Shown piece after piece: positions 1 to 56,393 of a DNA stretch of 64,000 nucleotides. Position 1 is the first letter of the stretch. Every line of letters starts with the position of its first letter. Source of the DNA: Phymorhynchus buccinoides. Taxonomy: Eukaryota > Mollusca > Gastropoda > Neogastropoda > Raphitomidae. The notes beneath the pieces were generated by a model. The model made no database searches, was not told the DNA's origin, and was given only the letters and a program-made list of their open reading frames with translations. Position numbers and translations under genes: made by a program. Location: the NCBI GenBank assembly GCA_017654935.2, contig CM065684.1, positions 54,528,692 through 54,592,691 of the forward strand. Direction: 5' to 3'.

Positions 1-3000
1 TAAAGCCTGAATTCAGGTAGTTTGATGCAGGTTCATGATGCAGGGGTGCATGTGGGTGTGCCTAAAGCCTGAATTCAGGTAGTTTGATGCAGGTTCATGA
101 TGCAGGGGTGCATGTGGGTGTGCCTAAAGCCTGAATTCAGGTAGTTTGATGCAGGTTCATGATGCAGGGGTGCATGTGGGTGTGCCTAAAGCCTGAATTC
201 AGGTAGTTTGATGCAGGTTCATGATGCAGGGGTGCATGTGGGTGTGCCTAAAGCCTGAATTCAGGTAGTTTGATGCAGGTTCATGATGCAGGGGTGCATG
301 TGGGTGTGCCTAAAGCCTGAATTCAGGTAGTTTGATGCAGGGGTGCATGTGGGTGTGCCTAAAGCCTGAATTCAGGGTAGATTGATGCAGGGGTGCATGT
401 GGGTGTGCCTAAAGCCTGAATTCAGGTAGTTTGATGCAGGTTCATGATGCAGGGGTGCATGTGGGTGTGCCTAAAGCCTGAATTCAGGTAGTTTGATGCA
501 GGTTCATGATGCAGGGGTGCATGTGGGTGTGCCTAAAGCCTGAATTCAGGTAGTTTGATGCAGGTTCATGATGCAGGGGTGCATGTGGGTGTGCCTAAAG
601 CCTGAATTCAGGTAGTTTGATGCAGGTTCATGATGCAGGGGTGCATGTGGGTGTGCCTAAAGCCTGAATTCAGGTAGTTTGATGCAGGTTCATGATGCAG
701 GGGTGCATGTGGGTGTGCCTAAAGCCTGAATTCAGGTAGTTTGATGCAGGTTCATGATGCAGGGGTGCATGTGGGTGTGCCTAAAGCCTGAATTCAGGTA
801 GTTTGATGCAGGTTCATGATGCAGGGGTGCATGTGGGTGTGCCTAAAGCCTGAATTCAGGTAGTTTGATGCAGCTTCATGATGCAGGGGTGCATGTGGGT
901 GTTCCTAAAGCCTGAATTCAGGTAGTTTGATGCAGGTTCATGATGCAGGGGTGCATGTGGGTGTGCCTAAAGCCTGAATTCAGGTAGTTTGATGCAGGTT
1001 CATGATGCAGGGGTGCATGTGGGTGTGCCTAAAGCCTGAATTCAGGTAGTTTGATGCAGGTTCATGATGCAGGGGTGCATGTGGGTGTGCCTAAAGCCTG
1101 AATTCAGGTAGTTTGATGCAGCTTCATGATGCAGGGGTGCATGTGGGTGTGCCTAAAGCCTGAATTCAGGTAGTTTGATGCAGGTTCATGATGCAGGGGT
1201 GCATGTGGGTGTGCCTAAAGCCTGAATTCAGGTAGTTTGATGCAGGTTCATGATGCAGGGGTGCATGTGGGTGTGCCTAAAGCCTGAATTCAGGTAGTTT
1301 GATGCAGGTTCATGATGCAGGGGTGCATGTGGGTGTGCCTAAAGCCTGAATTCAGGTAGTTTGATGCAGCTTCATGATGCAGGGGTGCATGTGGGTGTGC
1401 CTGAAGCCTGAATTCAGGTAGTTTGATGCAGGTTCATGATGCAGGGGTGCATGTGGGTGTGCCTAAAGCCTGAATTCAGGTAGTTTGATGCAGCTTCATG
1501 ATGCAGGGGTGCATGTGGGTGTGCCTAAAGCCTGAATTCAGGTAGTTTGATGCAGGTTCATGATGCAGGGGTGCATGTGGGTGTGCCTAAAGCCTGAATT
1601 CAGGTAGTTTGATGCAGCTTCATGATGCAGGGGTGCATGTGGGTGTGCCTGAAGCCTGAATTCAGGTAGTTTGATGCAGGTTCATGATGCAGGGGTGCAT
1701 GTGGGTGTGCCTGAAGCCTGAATTCAGGTAGTTTGATGCAGGTTCATGATGCAGGGGTGCATGTGGGTGTGCCTAAAGCCTGAATTCAGGTAGTTTGATG
1801 CAGGTTCATGATGCAGGGGTGCATGTGGGTGTGCCTAAAGCCTGAATTCAGGTAGTTTGATGCAGGTTCATGATGCAGGGGTGCATGTGGGTGTGCCTAA
1901 AGCCTGAATTCAGGTAGTTTGATGCAGGTTCATGATGCAGGGGTGCATGTGGGTGTGCCTAAAGCCTGAATTCAGGTAGTTTGATGCAGCTTCATGATGC
2001 AGGGGTGCATGTGGGTGTGCCTAAAGCCTGAATTCAGGTAGTTTGATGCAGGTTCATGATGCAGGGGTGCATGTGGGTGTGCCTAAAGCCTGAATTCAGG
2101 TAGTTTGATGCAGCTTCATGATGCAGGGGTGCATGTGGGTGTGCCTAAAGCCTGAATTCAGGTAGTTTGATGCAGGTTCATGATGCAGGGGTGCATGTGG
2201 GTGTGCCTAAAGCCTGAATTCAGGTACTTTGATGCAGGTTCATGATGCAGGGGTGCATGTGGGTGTGCCTGAAGCCTGAATTCAGGTATGCAGGTTTTGA
2301 TGCAGGGGTGCATGTGGGTGTGCCTAAAGCCTGAATTCAGGTAGTTTGATGCAGGTTCATGATGCAGGGGTGCATGTGGGTGTGCCTGAAGCCTGAATTC
2401 AGGTAGTTTGATGCAGGTTCATGATGCAGGGGTGCATGTGGGTGTGCCTGAAGCCTGAATTCAGGTACTTTGATGCAGGTTCATGATGCAGGGGTGCATG
2501 TGGGTGTGCCTAAAGCCTGAATTCAGGTAGTTTGATGCAGGTTCATGATGCAGGGGTGCATGTGGGTGTGCCTGAAGCCTGAATTCAGGTAGTTTGATGC
2601 AGGTTCATGATGCAGGGGTGCATGTGGGTGTGCCTGAAGCCTGAATTCAGGTAGTTTGATGCAGCTTCATGATGCAGGGGTGCATGTGGGTGTGCCTGAA
2701 GCCTGAATTCAGGTAGTTTGATGCAGGTTCATGATGCAGGGGTGCATGTGGGTGTGCCTAAAGCCTGAATTCAGGTAGTTTGATGCAGGTTCATGATGCA
2801 GGGGTGCATGTGGGTGTGCCTAAAGCCTGAATTCAGGTAGTTTGATGCAGGTTCATGATGCAGGGGTGCATGTGGGTGTGCCTAAAGCCTGAATTCAGGT
2901 AGTTTGATGCAGGTTCATTATGCAGGGGTGCATGTGGGTGTGTCTAAAGCCTGAATTCAGGTAGTTTTTTGCAGGTTCGTGATGCAGGGGTGCATGTGGG

Positions 3001-6000
3001 TGTGCCTAAAGCCTGAATTCAGGTAGTTTGATGCAGGGGTGCATGTGGGTGTGCCTAAAGCCTGAATTCAGGTAGATTGATGCAGGGGTGCATGTGGGTG
3101 TGCCTAAAGCCTGAATTCAGGTAGTTTGATGCAGGTTCATGATGCAGGGGTGCATGTGGGTGTGCCTGAAGCCTGAATTCAGGTAGTTTGATGCAGCTTC
3201 ATGATGCAGGGGTGCATGTGGGTGTGCCTGAAGCCTGAATTCAGGTAGTTTGATGCAGGTTCATGATGCAGGGGTGCATGTGGGTGTGCCTAAAGCCTGA
3301 ATTCAGGTAGTTTGATGCAGGTTCATGATGCAGGGGTGCATGTGGGTGTGCCTAAAGCCTGAATTCAGGTAGTTTGATGCAGGTTCGTGATGCAGGGGTG
3401 CATGTGGGTGTGCCTAAAGCCTGAATTCAGGTAGTTTGATGCAGTTTCATGATGCAGGGGTGCATGTGGGTGTGCCTAAAGCCTGAATTCAGGTAGTTTG
3501 ATGCAGGTTCATGATGCAGGGGTGCATGTGGGTGTGCCTAAAGCCTGAATTCAGGTAGTTTGATGCAGCTTCATGATGCAGGGGTGCATGTGGGTGTGCC
3601 TAAAGCCTGAATTCAGGTAGTTTGATGCAGGTTCATGATGCAGGGGTGCATGTGGGTGTGCCTAAAGCCTGAATTCAGGTAGTTTGTGCAGGTTCATGAT
3701 GCAGGGGTCTATGTGGGTGTGCCTAAAGCCTGAATTCAGGTAGTTTTTTGCAGGTTCGTGATGCAGGGGTGCATGTGGGTGTGCCTAAAGCCTGAATTCA
3801 GGTAGTTTGATGCAGGTTCATGATGCAGGGGTGCATGTGGGTGTGCCTGAAGCCTGAATTCAGGTACTTTGATGCAGGTTCATGATGCAGGGGTGCATGT
3901 GGGTGTGCCTAAAGCCTGAATTCAGGTAGTTTGATGCAGGTTCATGATGCAGGGGTGCATGTGGGTGTGCCTAAAGCCTGAATTCAGGTAGTTTGATGCA
4001 GGTTCATGATGCAGGGGTGCATGTGGGTGTGCCTAAAGCCTGAATTCAGGTAGTTTGATGCAGCTTCATGATGCAGGGGTGCATGTGGGTGTGCCTAAAG
4101 CCTGAATTCAGGTAGTTTGATGCAAGTTCATGATGCAGGGGTGCATGTGGGTGTGCCTAAAGCCTGAATTCAGGTAGTTTGATGCAGCTTCATGATGCAG
4201 GGGTGCATGTGGGTGTGCCTGAAGCCTGAATTCAGGTAGTTTGATGCAGGTTCATGATGCAGGGGTGCATGTGGGTGTGCCTAAAGCCTGAATTCAGGTA
4301 GTTTGATGCAGGTTCATGATGCAGGGGTGCATGTGGGTGTGCCTAAAGCCTGAATTCAGGTAGTTTGGTGCAGGTTCATGATGCAGGGGTGCATGTGGGT
4401 GTGCCTGAAGCCTGAATTCAGGTAGTTTGATGCAGGTTCATGATGCAGGGGTGCATGTGGGTGTGCCTAAAGCCTGAATTCAGGTAGTTTGATGCAAGTT
4501 CATGATGCAGGGGTGCATGTGGGTGTGCCTAAAGCCTGAATTCAGGTAGTTTGATGCAGGTTCATGATGCAGGGGTGCATGTGGGTGTGCCTGAAGCCTG
4601 AATTCAGGTAGTTTGATGCAGCTTCATGATGCAGGGGTGCATGTGGGTGTGCCTGAAGCCTGAATTCAGGTAGTTTGATGCAGGTTCATGATGCAGGGGT
4701 GCATGTGGGTGTGCCTAAAGCCTGAATTCAGGTAGTTTGATGCAGGTTCATGATGCAGGGGTGCATGTGGGTGTGCCTAAAGCCTGAATTCAGGTAGTTT
4801 GATGCAGGTTCATGTTGCAGGGGTGCATGTGGGTGTGCCTAAAGCCTGAATTCAGGTAGTTTGATGCAGGTTCATGATGCAGGGGTGCATGTGGGTGTGC
4901 CTAAAGCCTGAATTCAGGTAGTTTGATGCAGGTTCATGATGCAGGGGTGCATGTGGGTGTGCCTAAAGCCTGAATTCAGGTAGTTTGATGCAGGTTCATT
5001 ATGCAGGGGTGCATGTGGGTGTGTCTAAAGCCTGAATTCAGGTAGTTTTTTGCAGGTTCGTGATGCAGGGGTGCATGTGGGTGTGCCTAAAGCCTGAATT
5101 CAGGTAGTTTGATGCAGGGGTGCATGTGGGTGTGCCTAAAGCCTGAATTCAGGTAGATTGATGCAGGGGTGCATGTGGGTGTGCCTAAAGCCTGAATTCA
5201 GGTAGTTTGATGCAGGTTCATGATGCAGGGGTGCATGTGGGTGTGCCTGAAGCCTGAATTCAGGTAGTTTGATGCAGCTTCATGATGCAGGGGTGCATGT
5301 GGGTGTGCCTGAAGCCTGAATTCAGGTAGTTTGATGCAGGTTCATGATGCAGGGGTGCATGTGGGTGTGCCTAAAGCCTGAATTCAGGTAGTTTGATGCA
5401 GGTTCGTGATGCAGGGGTGCATGTGGGTGTGCCTAAAGCCTGAATTCAGGTAGTTTGATGCAGTTTCATGATGCAGGGGTGCATGTGGGTGTGCCTAAAG
5501 CCTGAATTCAGGTAGTTTGATGCAGGTTCGTGATGCAGGGGTGCATGTGGGTGTGCCTAAAGCCTGAATTCAGGTAGTTTGATGCAGTTTCATGATGCAG
5601 GGGTGCATGTGGGTGTGCCTAAAGCCTGAATTCAGGTAGTTTGATGCAGGTTCATGATGCAGGGGTGCATGTGGGTGTGCCTAAAGCCTGAATTCAGGTA
5701 GTTTGATGCAGCTTCATGATGCAGGGATGCATGTGGGTGTGCCTAAAGCCTGAATTCAGGTAGTTTGATGCAGGTTCATGATGCAGGGGTGCATGTGGGT
5801 GTGCCTAAAGCCTGAATTCAGGTAGTTTGTGCAGGTTCATGATGCAGGGGTCTATGTGGGTGTGCCTAAAGCCTGAATTCAGGTAGTTTTTTGCAGGTTC
5901 GTGATGCAGGGGTGCATGTGGGTGTGCCTAAAGCCTGAATTCAGGTAGTTTGATGCAGGTTCATGATGCAGGGGTGCATGTGGGTGTGCCTGAAGCCTGA

Positions 6001-6827
6001 ATTCAGGTACTTTGATGCAGGTTCATGATGCAGGGGTGCATGTGGGTGTGCCTAAAGCCTGAATTCAGGTAGTTTGATGCAGGTTCATGATGCAGGGGTG
6101 CATGTGGGTGTGCCTGAAGCCTGAATTCAGGTACTTTGATGCAGGTTCATGATGCAGGGGTGCATGTGGGTGTGCCTAAAGCCTGAATTCAGGTAGTTTG
6201 ATGCAGGTTCATGATGCAGGGGTGCATGTGGGTGTGCCTAAAGCCTGAATTCAGGTAGTTTGATGCAAGTTCATGATGCAGGGGTGCATGTGGGTGTGCC
6301 TAAAGCCTGAATTCAGGTAGTTTGATGCAGCTTCATGATGCAGGGGTGCATGTGGGTGTGCCTGAAGCCTGAATTCAGGTAGTTTGATGCAGGTTCATGA
6401 TGCAGGGGTGCATGTGGGTGTGCCTAAAGCCTGAATTCAGGTAGTTTGATGCAGGTTCATGATGCAGGGGTGCATGTGGGTGTGCCTAAAGCCTGAATTC
6501 AGGTAGTTTGGTGCAGGTTCATGATGCAGGGGTGCATGTGGGTGTGCCTAAAGCCTGAATTCAGGTAGTTTGATGCAGGGTTGCATGTGGGTGTGCCTAA
6601 AGCCTGAATTCAGGTAGTTTGATGCAGGTTCATGATGCAGGGATGCATGTGGGTGTGCCTAATGCCTGAATTCAGGTAGTTTGATGCAGTTTCATGATGC
6701 AGGGGTGCATGTGGGTGTGCCTAAACTGGCTAAAGCCTGAATTCAGGTAGTTTGGTGCAGGTTCATGATGCAGGGGTGCATGTGGGTGTGCCTAAAGCCT
6801 GATTTCAGGTAGTTTGATGCAGTTTCA
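1..6827. repeat. 62-bp tandem satellite array, ~110 units
   Basis: The unit starts taaagcctgaattcaggtag and ends gggtgtgcc. It contains the perfect 12-bp palindrome CCTGAATTCAGG with an EcoRI site. Units are nearly identical but carry recurring single-base variants (cagG/Cttc, cctA/Gaag, gtaG/Cttt). Some units lack 14 bp (48-bp units, near 310, 360, 3020 and 5100). The array starts before the window and decays at 6721-6830. No long ORF runs through it, because 62 is not a multiple of 3 and stops are present. It is probably inside a CDAN1 intron, as exon 1 opens in mid-codon. Confidence 0.97.
2881..6540. repeat. Higher-order duplication inside the satellite
   Basis: A run of rare variants at 2911-3075 (attatgcagg, gtgtctaaag, ttttttgcag, then two 48-bp units) recurs at 4992-5160 with a constant offset of 2081 bp. 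Later marks (tttgtgcagg with gtctatg, gcaagttc, tttggtgc) recur at an offset of 2143 bp, exactly one unit more. So a block of at least 1.6 kb was duplicated as a whole, with one extra monomer gained later. Confidence 0.88.
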
Positions 6828-7047
6828 GGCAGCTGACTGCCTGAAGAAAAAACTTTTCAATACGTTAGCTCTGCTCTTGTTCATCTGGTTTCTTCAAATT
6901 AGTTCAGGCAAAAGTTTGGGCCACTGCATGCACCCATGCCAATGTTTTGAGATGAAAAATCTAGTTTTACTACAAGACAGATGAAATTGGGACCCCCCAA
7001 ATGATTGTGAAGTATCCAATTTTTTGTGGTACCTGTATTTTGAGCTA
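6828..7047. other. Satellite edge and unassigned intron sequence
   Basis: The last degenerate satellite unit runs into a hairpin-like caggcag/ctgcctg pair near 6827-6844. AT-rich intron sequence follows, with no gene or repeat that I recognise. Confidence 0.5.
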
Positions 7048-7342
7048 CAGTCGAACGTCAGTATTGCGACCACACTACAGACTGGCCCAAACTGTCCGTA
7101 ATGGAGAAGTGGTCACTAGAAATGGGTAGGCGCTGCGCTTGCGGCGATGCGCTCTCTGGGGGAGAGCAACCCGAATTTCACACCCATAGGCCTATGTGAC
7201 CAGAATAAATACCAAATACCAATAATAAAATACCATTACTGGAGACTTTTTCAGTAATCTGAATAAGAGAAGAGACAGTAAAACTGTCTGGATTACCGGG
7301 GTGTTCCCGAGACTGAGGTGCCTGCTAGGCGGGGTTTGACTG
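7048..7342. mobile_element. Mariner-type MITE interrupted by a SINE fragment
   Basis: The ends are inverted (tacagtcgaacg at left, ggtttgactgta at right) and bounded by TA, as in Tc1/mariner-type MITEs. The middle (about 7118-7235) is a different repeat, the 3' part of a SINE, so the SINE inserted after the MITE. Confidence 0.6.
7118..7235 (+). mobile_element. SINE 3' fragment
   Basis: Contains gatgcgctctctgggggag followed by gagcaacccgaatttcac and a tail of aatacc/aataat repeats. The same core occurs in the SINE at 11440-11848 in the opposite orientation. The tRNA-like head is absent here. Confidence 0.6.
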
Positions 7343-7487
7343 TAACTGGTTTGTATTTTATACATCAAAACAGAATCCCTGATATTTCACCACCCCTATG
7401 TGTGTGTGTGCGTGCACGCATGTTTGTGTGTGTGTGTGTGTGTGCATGCGTATGTGTGTGTGTGTGTGTGCATGCATGTGTGTGCAG

Positions 7488-50929
<43,442 letters not shown>

Positions 50930-51290
50930 TGGTGGTAGACCGTGATCGATGGAAGACGCAGCCTCCATCCCTGGAAGAAACAGCAACCCACAGAAGACTT
51001 CAGGCTCAGTGGACCCTGATGGATTAGTTTTTGCAAGAAACGCGTTGAGATCACCAGAAAGACAGCCTTTTCAAGGATCGGAACACTCGCTTTTCTCTGG
51101 TTTCCTAGAAATTAGACCATCAAAACGGCAATTCCTCCGGGGCGGAGATGCCGGAGAGAGTAGTCATTTTGGATGGGGTTGGTGGAGGTCACTCATTGTG
51201 GTTGAAGTGTTTTCTTTTTTTGTAGTGCAGTAGAAAAGAAAAAAATTGGAGCTATGTCCTTTGTTGTGAGCAAAACTTCTTTAAATAAAC
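50930..51290 (+). other. CDAN1: Probable CDAN1 3' UTR start
   Basis: Sequence after the CDAN1 stop. AATAAA motifs occur at 51284-51289 and just after 51305, inside a transposon-derived foldback. Which is used cannot be told from sequence. A stronger cleavage signal (AATAAA followed by a GT-rich stretch) at 58711 could end a much longer transcript. Confidence 0.4.
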
Positions 51291-51555
51291 TGTATACAGG
51301 TGTTTTTTTAAATAAATAAGGCTTGTATTGCAAACATTTTGTGCAAACGATTTGGTGGCCATTATAAAAGAGACGGCACACGGCCTTCTCTTTGGGTGAA
51401 AGAATTTGACTTCCAGCACCTCCGCTAAGGAGGAATCGCTGATTTGATTTATAGGAAACCAGAGCAAAGTGAGTGTTGCAATCTCTGTAAAGGGTGTTTT
51501 CCTGGTGATCTCGACGTGTTTCTTGCAAAACCTCATCTGTCAGGGTGCCCCTTTA
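51029..51555. mobile_element. TTAA foldback MITE (copy 3) in the CDAN1 3' region
   Basis: Long inverted arms (gcaagaaacgcgttgagatc against the arm at 51510-51530); the right end gggtgcccctttaa is present, the left tip is lost. It would form a hairpin in a CDAN1 3' UTR if transcribed. Confidence 0.78.
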
Positions 51556-51717
51556 ATCCATTGAAGACTTGACATCAGTCCCTGCACTACTAATGCTGGC
51601 TTTGAAACCAAGCGGGAGAGTGGAAATTTCCCAGGAGCAGCCATGAGAATGTTATTGTGGTGCACAATCCACAAGTCACCAGAATGAGAAGACAAAATTG
51701 TATGTGCCCGTTGTTTT

Positions 51718-52700
51718 TAACTCTTTCCACTCTAACCTGCGCTATCGTCGCAGGGCATGCGCACAACGCCTCGTTACTAAGGTAACGGGATATCGCATGT
51801 GAACTTTAAAAATTCATAGTTCATAGGTTAACAGTCATGCGTGCTTCAAAGTGGCTCAGAGGGCTACTACTACGTTTCATTCATGCCTCGACACTGACTG
51901 GCTGGTTGTAGGCTGATGAAAATGATGTTTTACGTCCTCTCGGTCATAGACACATATGGGACATTTGTAAATACAAAGATGGTGGGAACAATACTGGCTG
52001 CAATGCCCGGAGGCAGTGCAACACCAGTAAAGTCCCGAGTTTTTGACAATATAGATAGGTGTAGCGGTAACCACGCCTCGGTTAGACCTCATCGGCTATG
52101 GTACCGCCACAATGCTAGCATAATACTACAGTAACCCCAGGTTGTAGGCTCGGCGAAAATGGTGTTTTACATCCTCTTGATCTGAATCTGACACATATGG
52201 GACATTTGTAAATACAAATATGGTGGGAACAATACTGGAGGCAATGCCCGGAGGCAGTACGAAACCAGTAAAGTCCCGATTTTTTTATTAATACAGATAG
52301 GTGTAGTGGTAACCACGCCTCGGTTAAACCTCATCGGCTATGGCACCGCCACAAGTATATGTTTTAGGAGTGAAAAGTTATGACCCCGACGTGATACGAA
52401 CACGCAACCTTCTCCCAGGTTGTAGGCTATTTTCGGACCTTAATATTATATTTTCGTTATTATGAGTATGCCTGGCTTGACAAAACATGCATTTATTTTA
52501 AAATATTATTTTAAAATATTACATTCAAAACTAATAAAGTGGATGCTTTGAAACTGTTGCAGGTGTTAGTCCTGTATATTGTGTACATATTGCCAAAATT
52601 TCACGTTTGTATCTGTTACCATTATTAGAAAATAATTTGTTGGTAACCTATGCAAATCGGCCAGTATAGAGGGAAGCAACTGGCCAGCATGGAATGAGTT
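51718..52700. mobile_element. Composite repeat (copy 2) with two SINE-like units
   Basis: Homologous to 47724-48421. Contains SINE-like units at 51913-52113 and 52152-52353 in direct order. Ends ccagcatggaatgagtt. Confidence 0.72.
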
Positions 52701-52895
52701 ACGGTCTCTCTCTCTCTCTCTGCAATCAAACAGCTGGTGTATATAATATTACTTGTTTTTTACTTTTACTTGTCTGTTTGTCTTCACCCACCTGGACTCC
52801 TGGACCGTCCTTTGTGCCTTCTTGTTTGGTTTTTACTTTATACAGGTTATAGAAAAAGATTGATTACTCTGTGAGTGTGTGTGTGTGAATACATA

Positions 52896-53379
52896 TCGTC
52901 GCTGTCCGACGCTAACCGTGTAATTTACACAATCAGTGATTTTACAGGAGCATCAAAAAACATATTGTCGCCTGCTACAAAGTCAATCCCCATTTGATAT
53001 ACGCTTGACCCTTCTTCTTTACTGATGAGTAAACATGTGACACAATAAAAGTTGCATTAACACCCAAAATGTTCATGATAATTCAGTTACACGGTTAGTA
53101 ACAAAGTTAGTGCATTGTTCTCACAATGGGAGATATGACAGCTGCCGGCAGTTACACGATTAGCGTGACCAGTTACACGCTTATCGCGTCAAAACCAGCA
53201 ACAACCCGCCACATACACGATTATTTCCGTGGTATCATGTGACAAATTTGAGCATTTTCATTGGTCACAGACACAAGATATTTATAGAAGACCTGCATGA
53301 GGTCACTGGAAGAAGTTTCAGTAAAAAATCTATTTTTGTCAAATTTTGTAGATACATGGTTAGCGTCGGACAGCGACGA
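52896..53379. mobile_element. TA-flanked MITE with 27-bp TIRs
   Basis: tcgtcgctgtccgacgctaa at 52896 and its exact inverse ending at 53379, bounded by TA: mariner-like by target site. The interior has no coding potential. Confidence 0.85.
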
Positions 53380-53869
53380 TATGTGTATGTGTGCTGAATA
53401 TTGTTCATTTTGCTTCTTGAATAAATATGTTGAGATGCATGTGTGTGTGTGTGTATGTACAGGCATGTATGTGCTGACATTTTGAAGAAAAGGGCCTTTG
53501 CAAACTATCAGCATTTTACACTTTGACCGTTTGAAGCAAAACTGGTGCCTTGGGTAAGCTGGTCTGTGTGCCCCTTTACAAAGTAAGGATAGTTCTGCAT
53601 CCCTCCTCCCCTCCCTCCTTCATACCAACTCCTCCAACACCCACCTCATTTTCATTTTCTCAGCATCAGTTTTTTTTATAGCAATTAATGAGTTAAATAA
53701 ATGTAACAACGCTCAGGGAATGGTCGTAAGAGAATGATACTGAACTAACTTAAGAGTTGAAACTTGATATGCGTTGTGTATGTATTGCTGTGTATATTTG
53801 AATTGTATATGAAGAAGGGTCCCGGTGTTCAATTGTTTGTGTGGACAGTTACCCGAAGTCTTTCATGAA

Positions 53870-54173
53870 CTGCCTTTGCTCTATATGGAGTGAGTGTGAG
53901 ACTGATGGTATTGATCCTTAACTTTTGCTCTATATGGAGTGAGTGTGAAACTGATGGTACTGATCCTTAACTTTTGCTCTATATGGAGTGAGTGTGAGAC
54001 TGATGGTATTGATCCTTAACTTTTGCTCTATATGGAGTGAGTGTGAGACTGATGGTATTGATCCTTAGCTTTTGCTCTATATGGAGTGAGTGTGAGTCTG
54101 ATGGTATTGATCCTTAGCTTTTGCTCTATATGGAGTGAGTGTGAGACTGATGGTATTGATCCTTAACTTTTGC
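53870..54173. repeat. 49-bp tandem repeat, ~6 units
   Basis: ctatatggagtgagtgtgag at 53881, 53930 and onward every 49 bp, with single-base variants. Confidence 0.94.
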
Positions 54174-54693
54174 TGTGCAAAAACTGGCGTGCGTTGGTTA
54201 AATATCGTTAGAAAGCTTGATACTAAATGTAGAACTGTGCATCGATTGTACTAGTTTTAGCAAAGCGAAGAAAACACATAGTATGTTTAGACCAGAATTG
54301 GGTGTCTGCCAACGTACCAGATGCAGATGAAACTTCTCTCACTGAGCGCGATGTCGGACTCCCGGCCGCGGCATGCGAGATCGGCTTTCACATGCTGTAT
54401 TCTTTTATTTATTGAAACTGATGCACACATCACACAAAAATCAAAACGAATGCATTGAAGAGATAAGGGACCAAACTTTATTTTGATACTTGAATGATGA
54501 AAATTCATGCAAGGGTTGTTGAACAACAGTTGTTTGAAAATGGTCAAGTTTAGCCTTTTGCATGACTGTCGAGTCGTGGCTTGCCTACCACTTGCTATTA
54601 AAGTACTTTAAGGCTGACATTATTATTTAGAGTATGGTCAATTCAGTTTTTATTCCTTTTTTTAAATTTTAATTCCTGAGGTCAAATACATTC
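54174..54693. other. Unassigned AT-rich stretch
   Basis: Nothing recognisable in 54174-54693. The 86-codon ORF on the - strand at 54287-54547 has no recognisable features. Confidence 0.4.
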
Positions 54694-55038
54694 GCATGGG
54701 TGCTACTCTTTCATTTTTATACTGATTTCAGTCTTAAATTTTACCAGAAACTGAACTTCATTTTTTTAATTCATCGCAAAAAACAAAATGCACCACAAGC
54801 GATTTGGAGCGATTTGAACTTGGTTTATCTTGGAAGTTTACAAAGGCAATGTAATAATTTACAAGGCTTACCAGCCTCAAACTGTCTCTTATCATTTTAA
54901 CTGTATCTTGATATCTCTCTCTTAACTTGCCCCCCTGAATCGTCCGACGGGGCTCTGCCCCTGTACTCTGGCGGGGCCATGGGTCCCTGGACCCCTGTCT
55001 TTCAGGTTTTTTTCATTGTGGGAAGTTGCACCCATGCC
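54694..55038. mobile_element. 340-bp dispersed element (copy 3)
   Basis: gcatgggtgctactctttc to ggaagttgcacccatgc; inverted ends, as at 20725. Confidence 0.75.
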
Positions 55039-56393
55039 TTCGTTGCCATTTTAGTTAGTGTGATTCTTTTTTAATGTTATATGACTGTGTTTTTAACCTC
55101 TTTATTAAGACTGCTTTTGTTTCTTCAAGAATCTTATTTCTGTACTGTTTTAGGTCAAAAGTTACTCAAATTGGTCGTATTCTTGCACACAAAAATTCAC
55201 AGTGATCTGACAGTAAAAATTGTAGGCGAATTTGACTTATTTGTAACCAGGCATGGAATTTGCTGCTGGAAGTTAATATTTTTTTTAGTTTTTCTTTTAA
55301 ATCTGTATTTTATATTGTTAATTACTTTTTGTTTGTTGATTGTACAGTTGTCTTCATGATTCATCATTTTATGTTATCATTTTTAAAGTGCAGCAGTATC
55401 ATTTTATTTCAAACGATCAATACATTGGCCAGTATTTTGTGCGTGTGTGTCTGTGTGTGTGTTTCGTCCTGTTATTGTTCTATCTATCCACCTTACATAG
55501 TTACAGTGATGTTAAACAAATAAAATTGCAAGTGGAGGCAATTTGCAAGTGGAGGCAATTTTGCAAATTTCATATGATTATGAGTTAAGCTTATAATTTA
55601 TGAAATGACGAGTTTATAATGAAGGCACTTTGTAAAGTAGAAAGCTAGCAGCCATATGGATGCTGGAAATTTGCAAAATTGTCCCCCCCCCCCCCGAAAA
55701 AACACGAACAAACAAAAAACACCCACACAGAGAACTGGTCAGCAGTCACTCAGCACACAAATTTATTCGACCATGAGTTGCGTCTTGGTGTCTGGCGAAG
55801 GGTCTGTGTGGATAGTGCTGAAACCTGGCCTCTTTCCTCCTGGGCTTTTTTTAATGACCCAGCCTCCGTGGTTTCGGTGCAGGAAGAATGGCAGAAAGTG
55901 TGTGTGTGTGTGTGTGCGTGTGTGTGTCAGAGATAGAAGGAGGGAGAAAGGGAGGGTGCATGTCCACGTGTTGTGTACATGTGCCTGTGTATGTTTGTAT
56001 AGCTGTGGATATGTATGTCACCGTATGTGTGCCTGTATGTGGGGGTGGGGGTGATTGCTTAGCTTTTTATACTTGCCACTTTGTTTTGCATTTATTTATT
56101 ATATTATGTCTTATCCCTGCTTCTCTATGTATTTTATGGTTTTTACTGCAGAGTGTGTTCATGGGGATGGGTGTACTTGCAAGTGTGTTGTTGTGGGGGT
56201 TGGGGATGGGGTAGGTGTGTATATGTGTGTTGGGGGGGGGGGGGGGATTGAAGATTTCATTCTTGTTATCATTACTTTTTGCTTTTACATACAATATTTA
56301 GTGTTGTTAATATTTTATCTATTGTGTACTATTTCTATGCTTTGTTTACTTTTATCCATGTTGGGGTGGGGGTGAGGGGAGTTGGGGCTTTGA
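55039..56393. other. No gene recognised; TG microsatellites
   Basis: AT-rich sequence with TG-rich runs at 55440-55465, 55895-55930 and 56210-56230, and G-runs near 56240. ORFs here are microsatellite read-through. Confidence 0.5.

Noticed and set aside
1..6827. CRISPR-like array
   Set aside because: Whole 62-bp units repeat, with no unique spacers, in an intron-bearing eukaryotic locus.
55656..56375. ORFs with poly-Cys/Val tracts
   Set aside because: TG microsatellite read-through with no codon or splice support.
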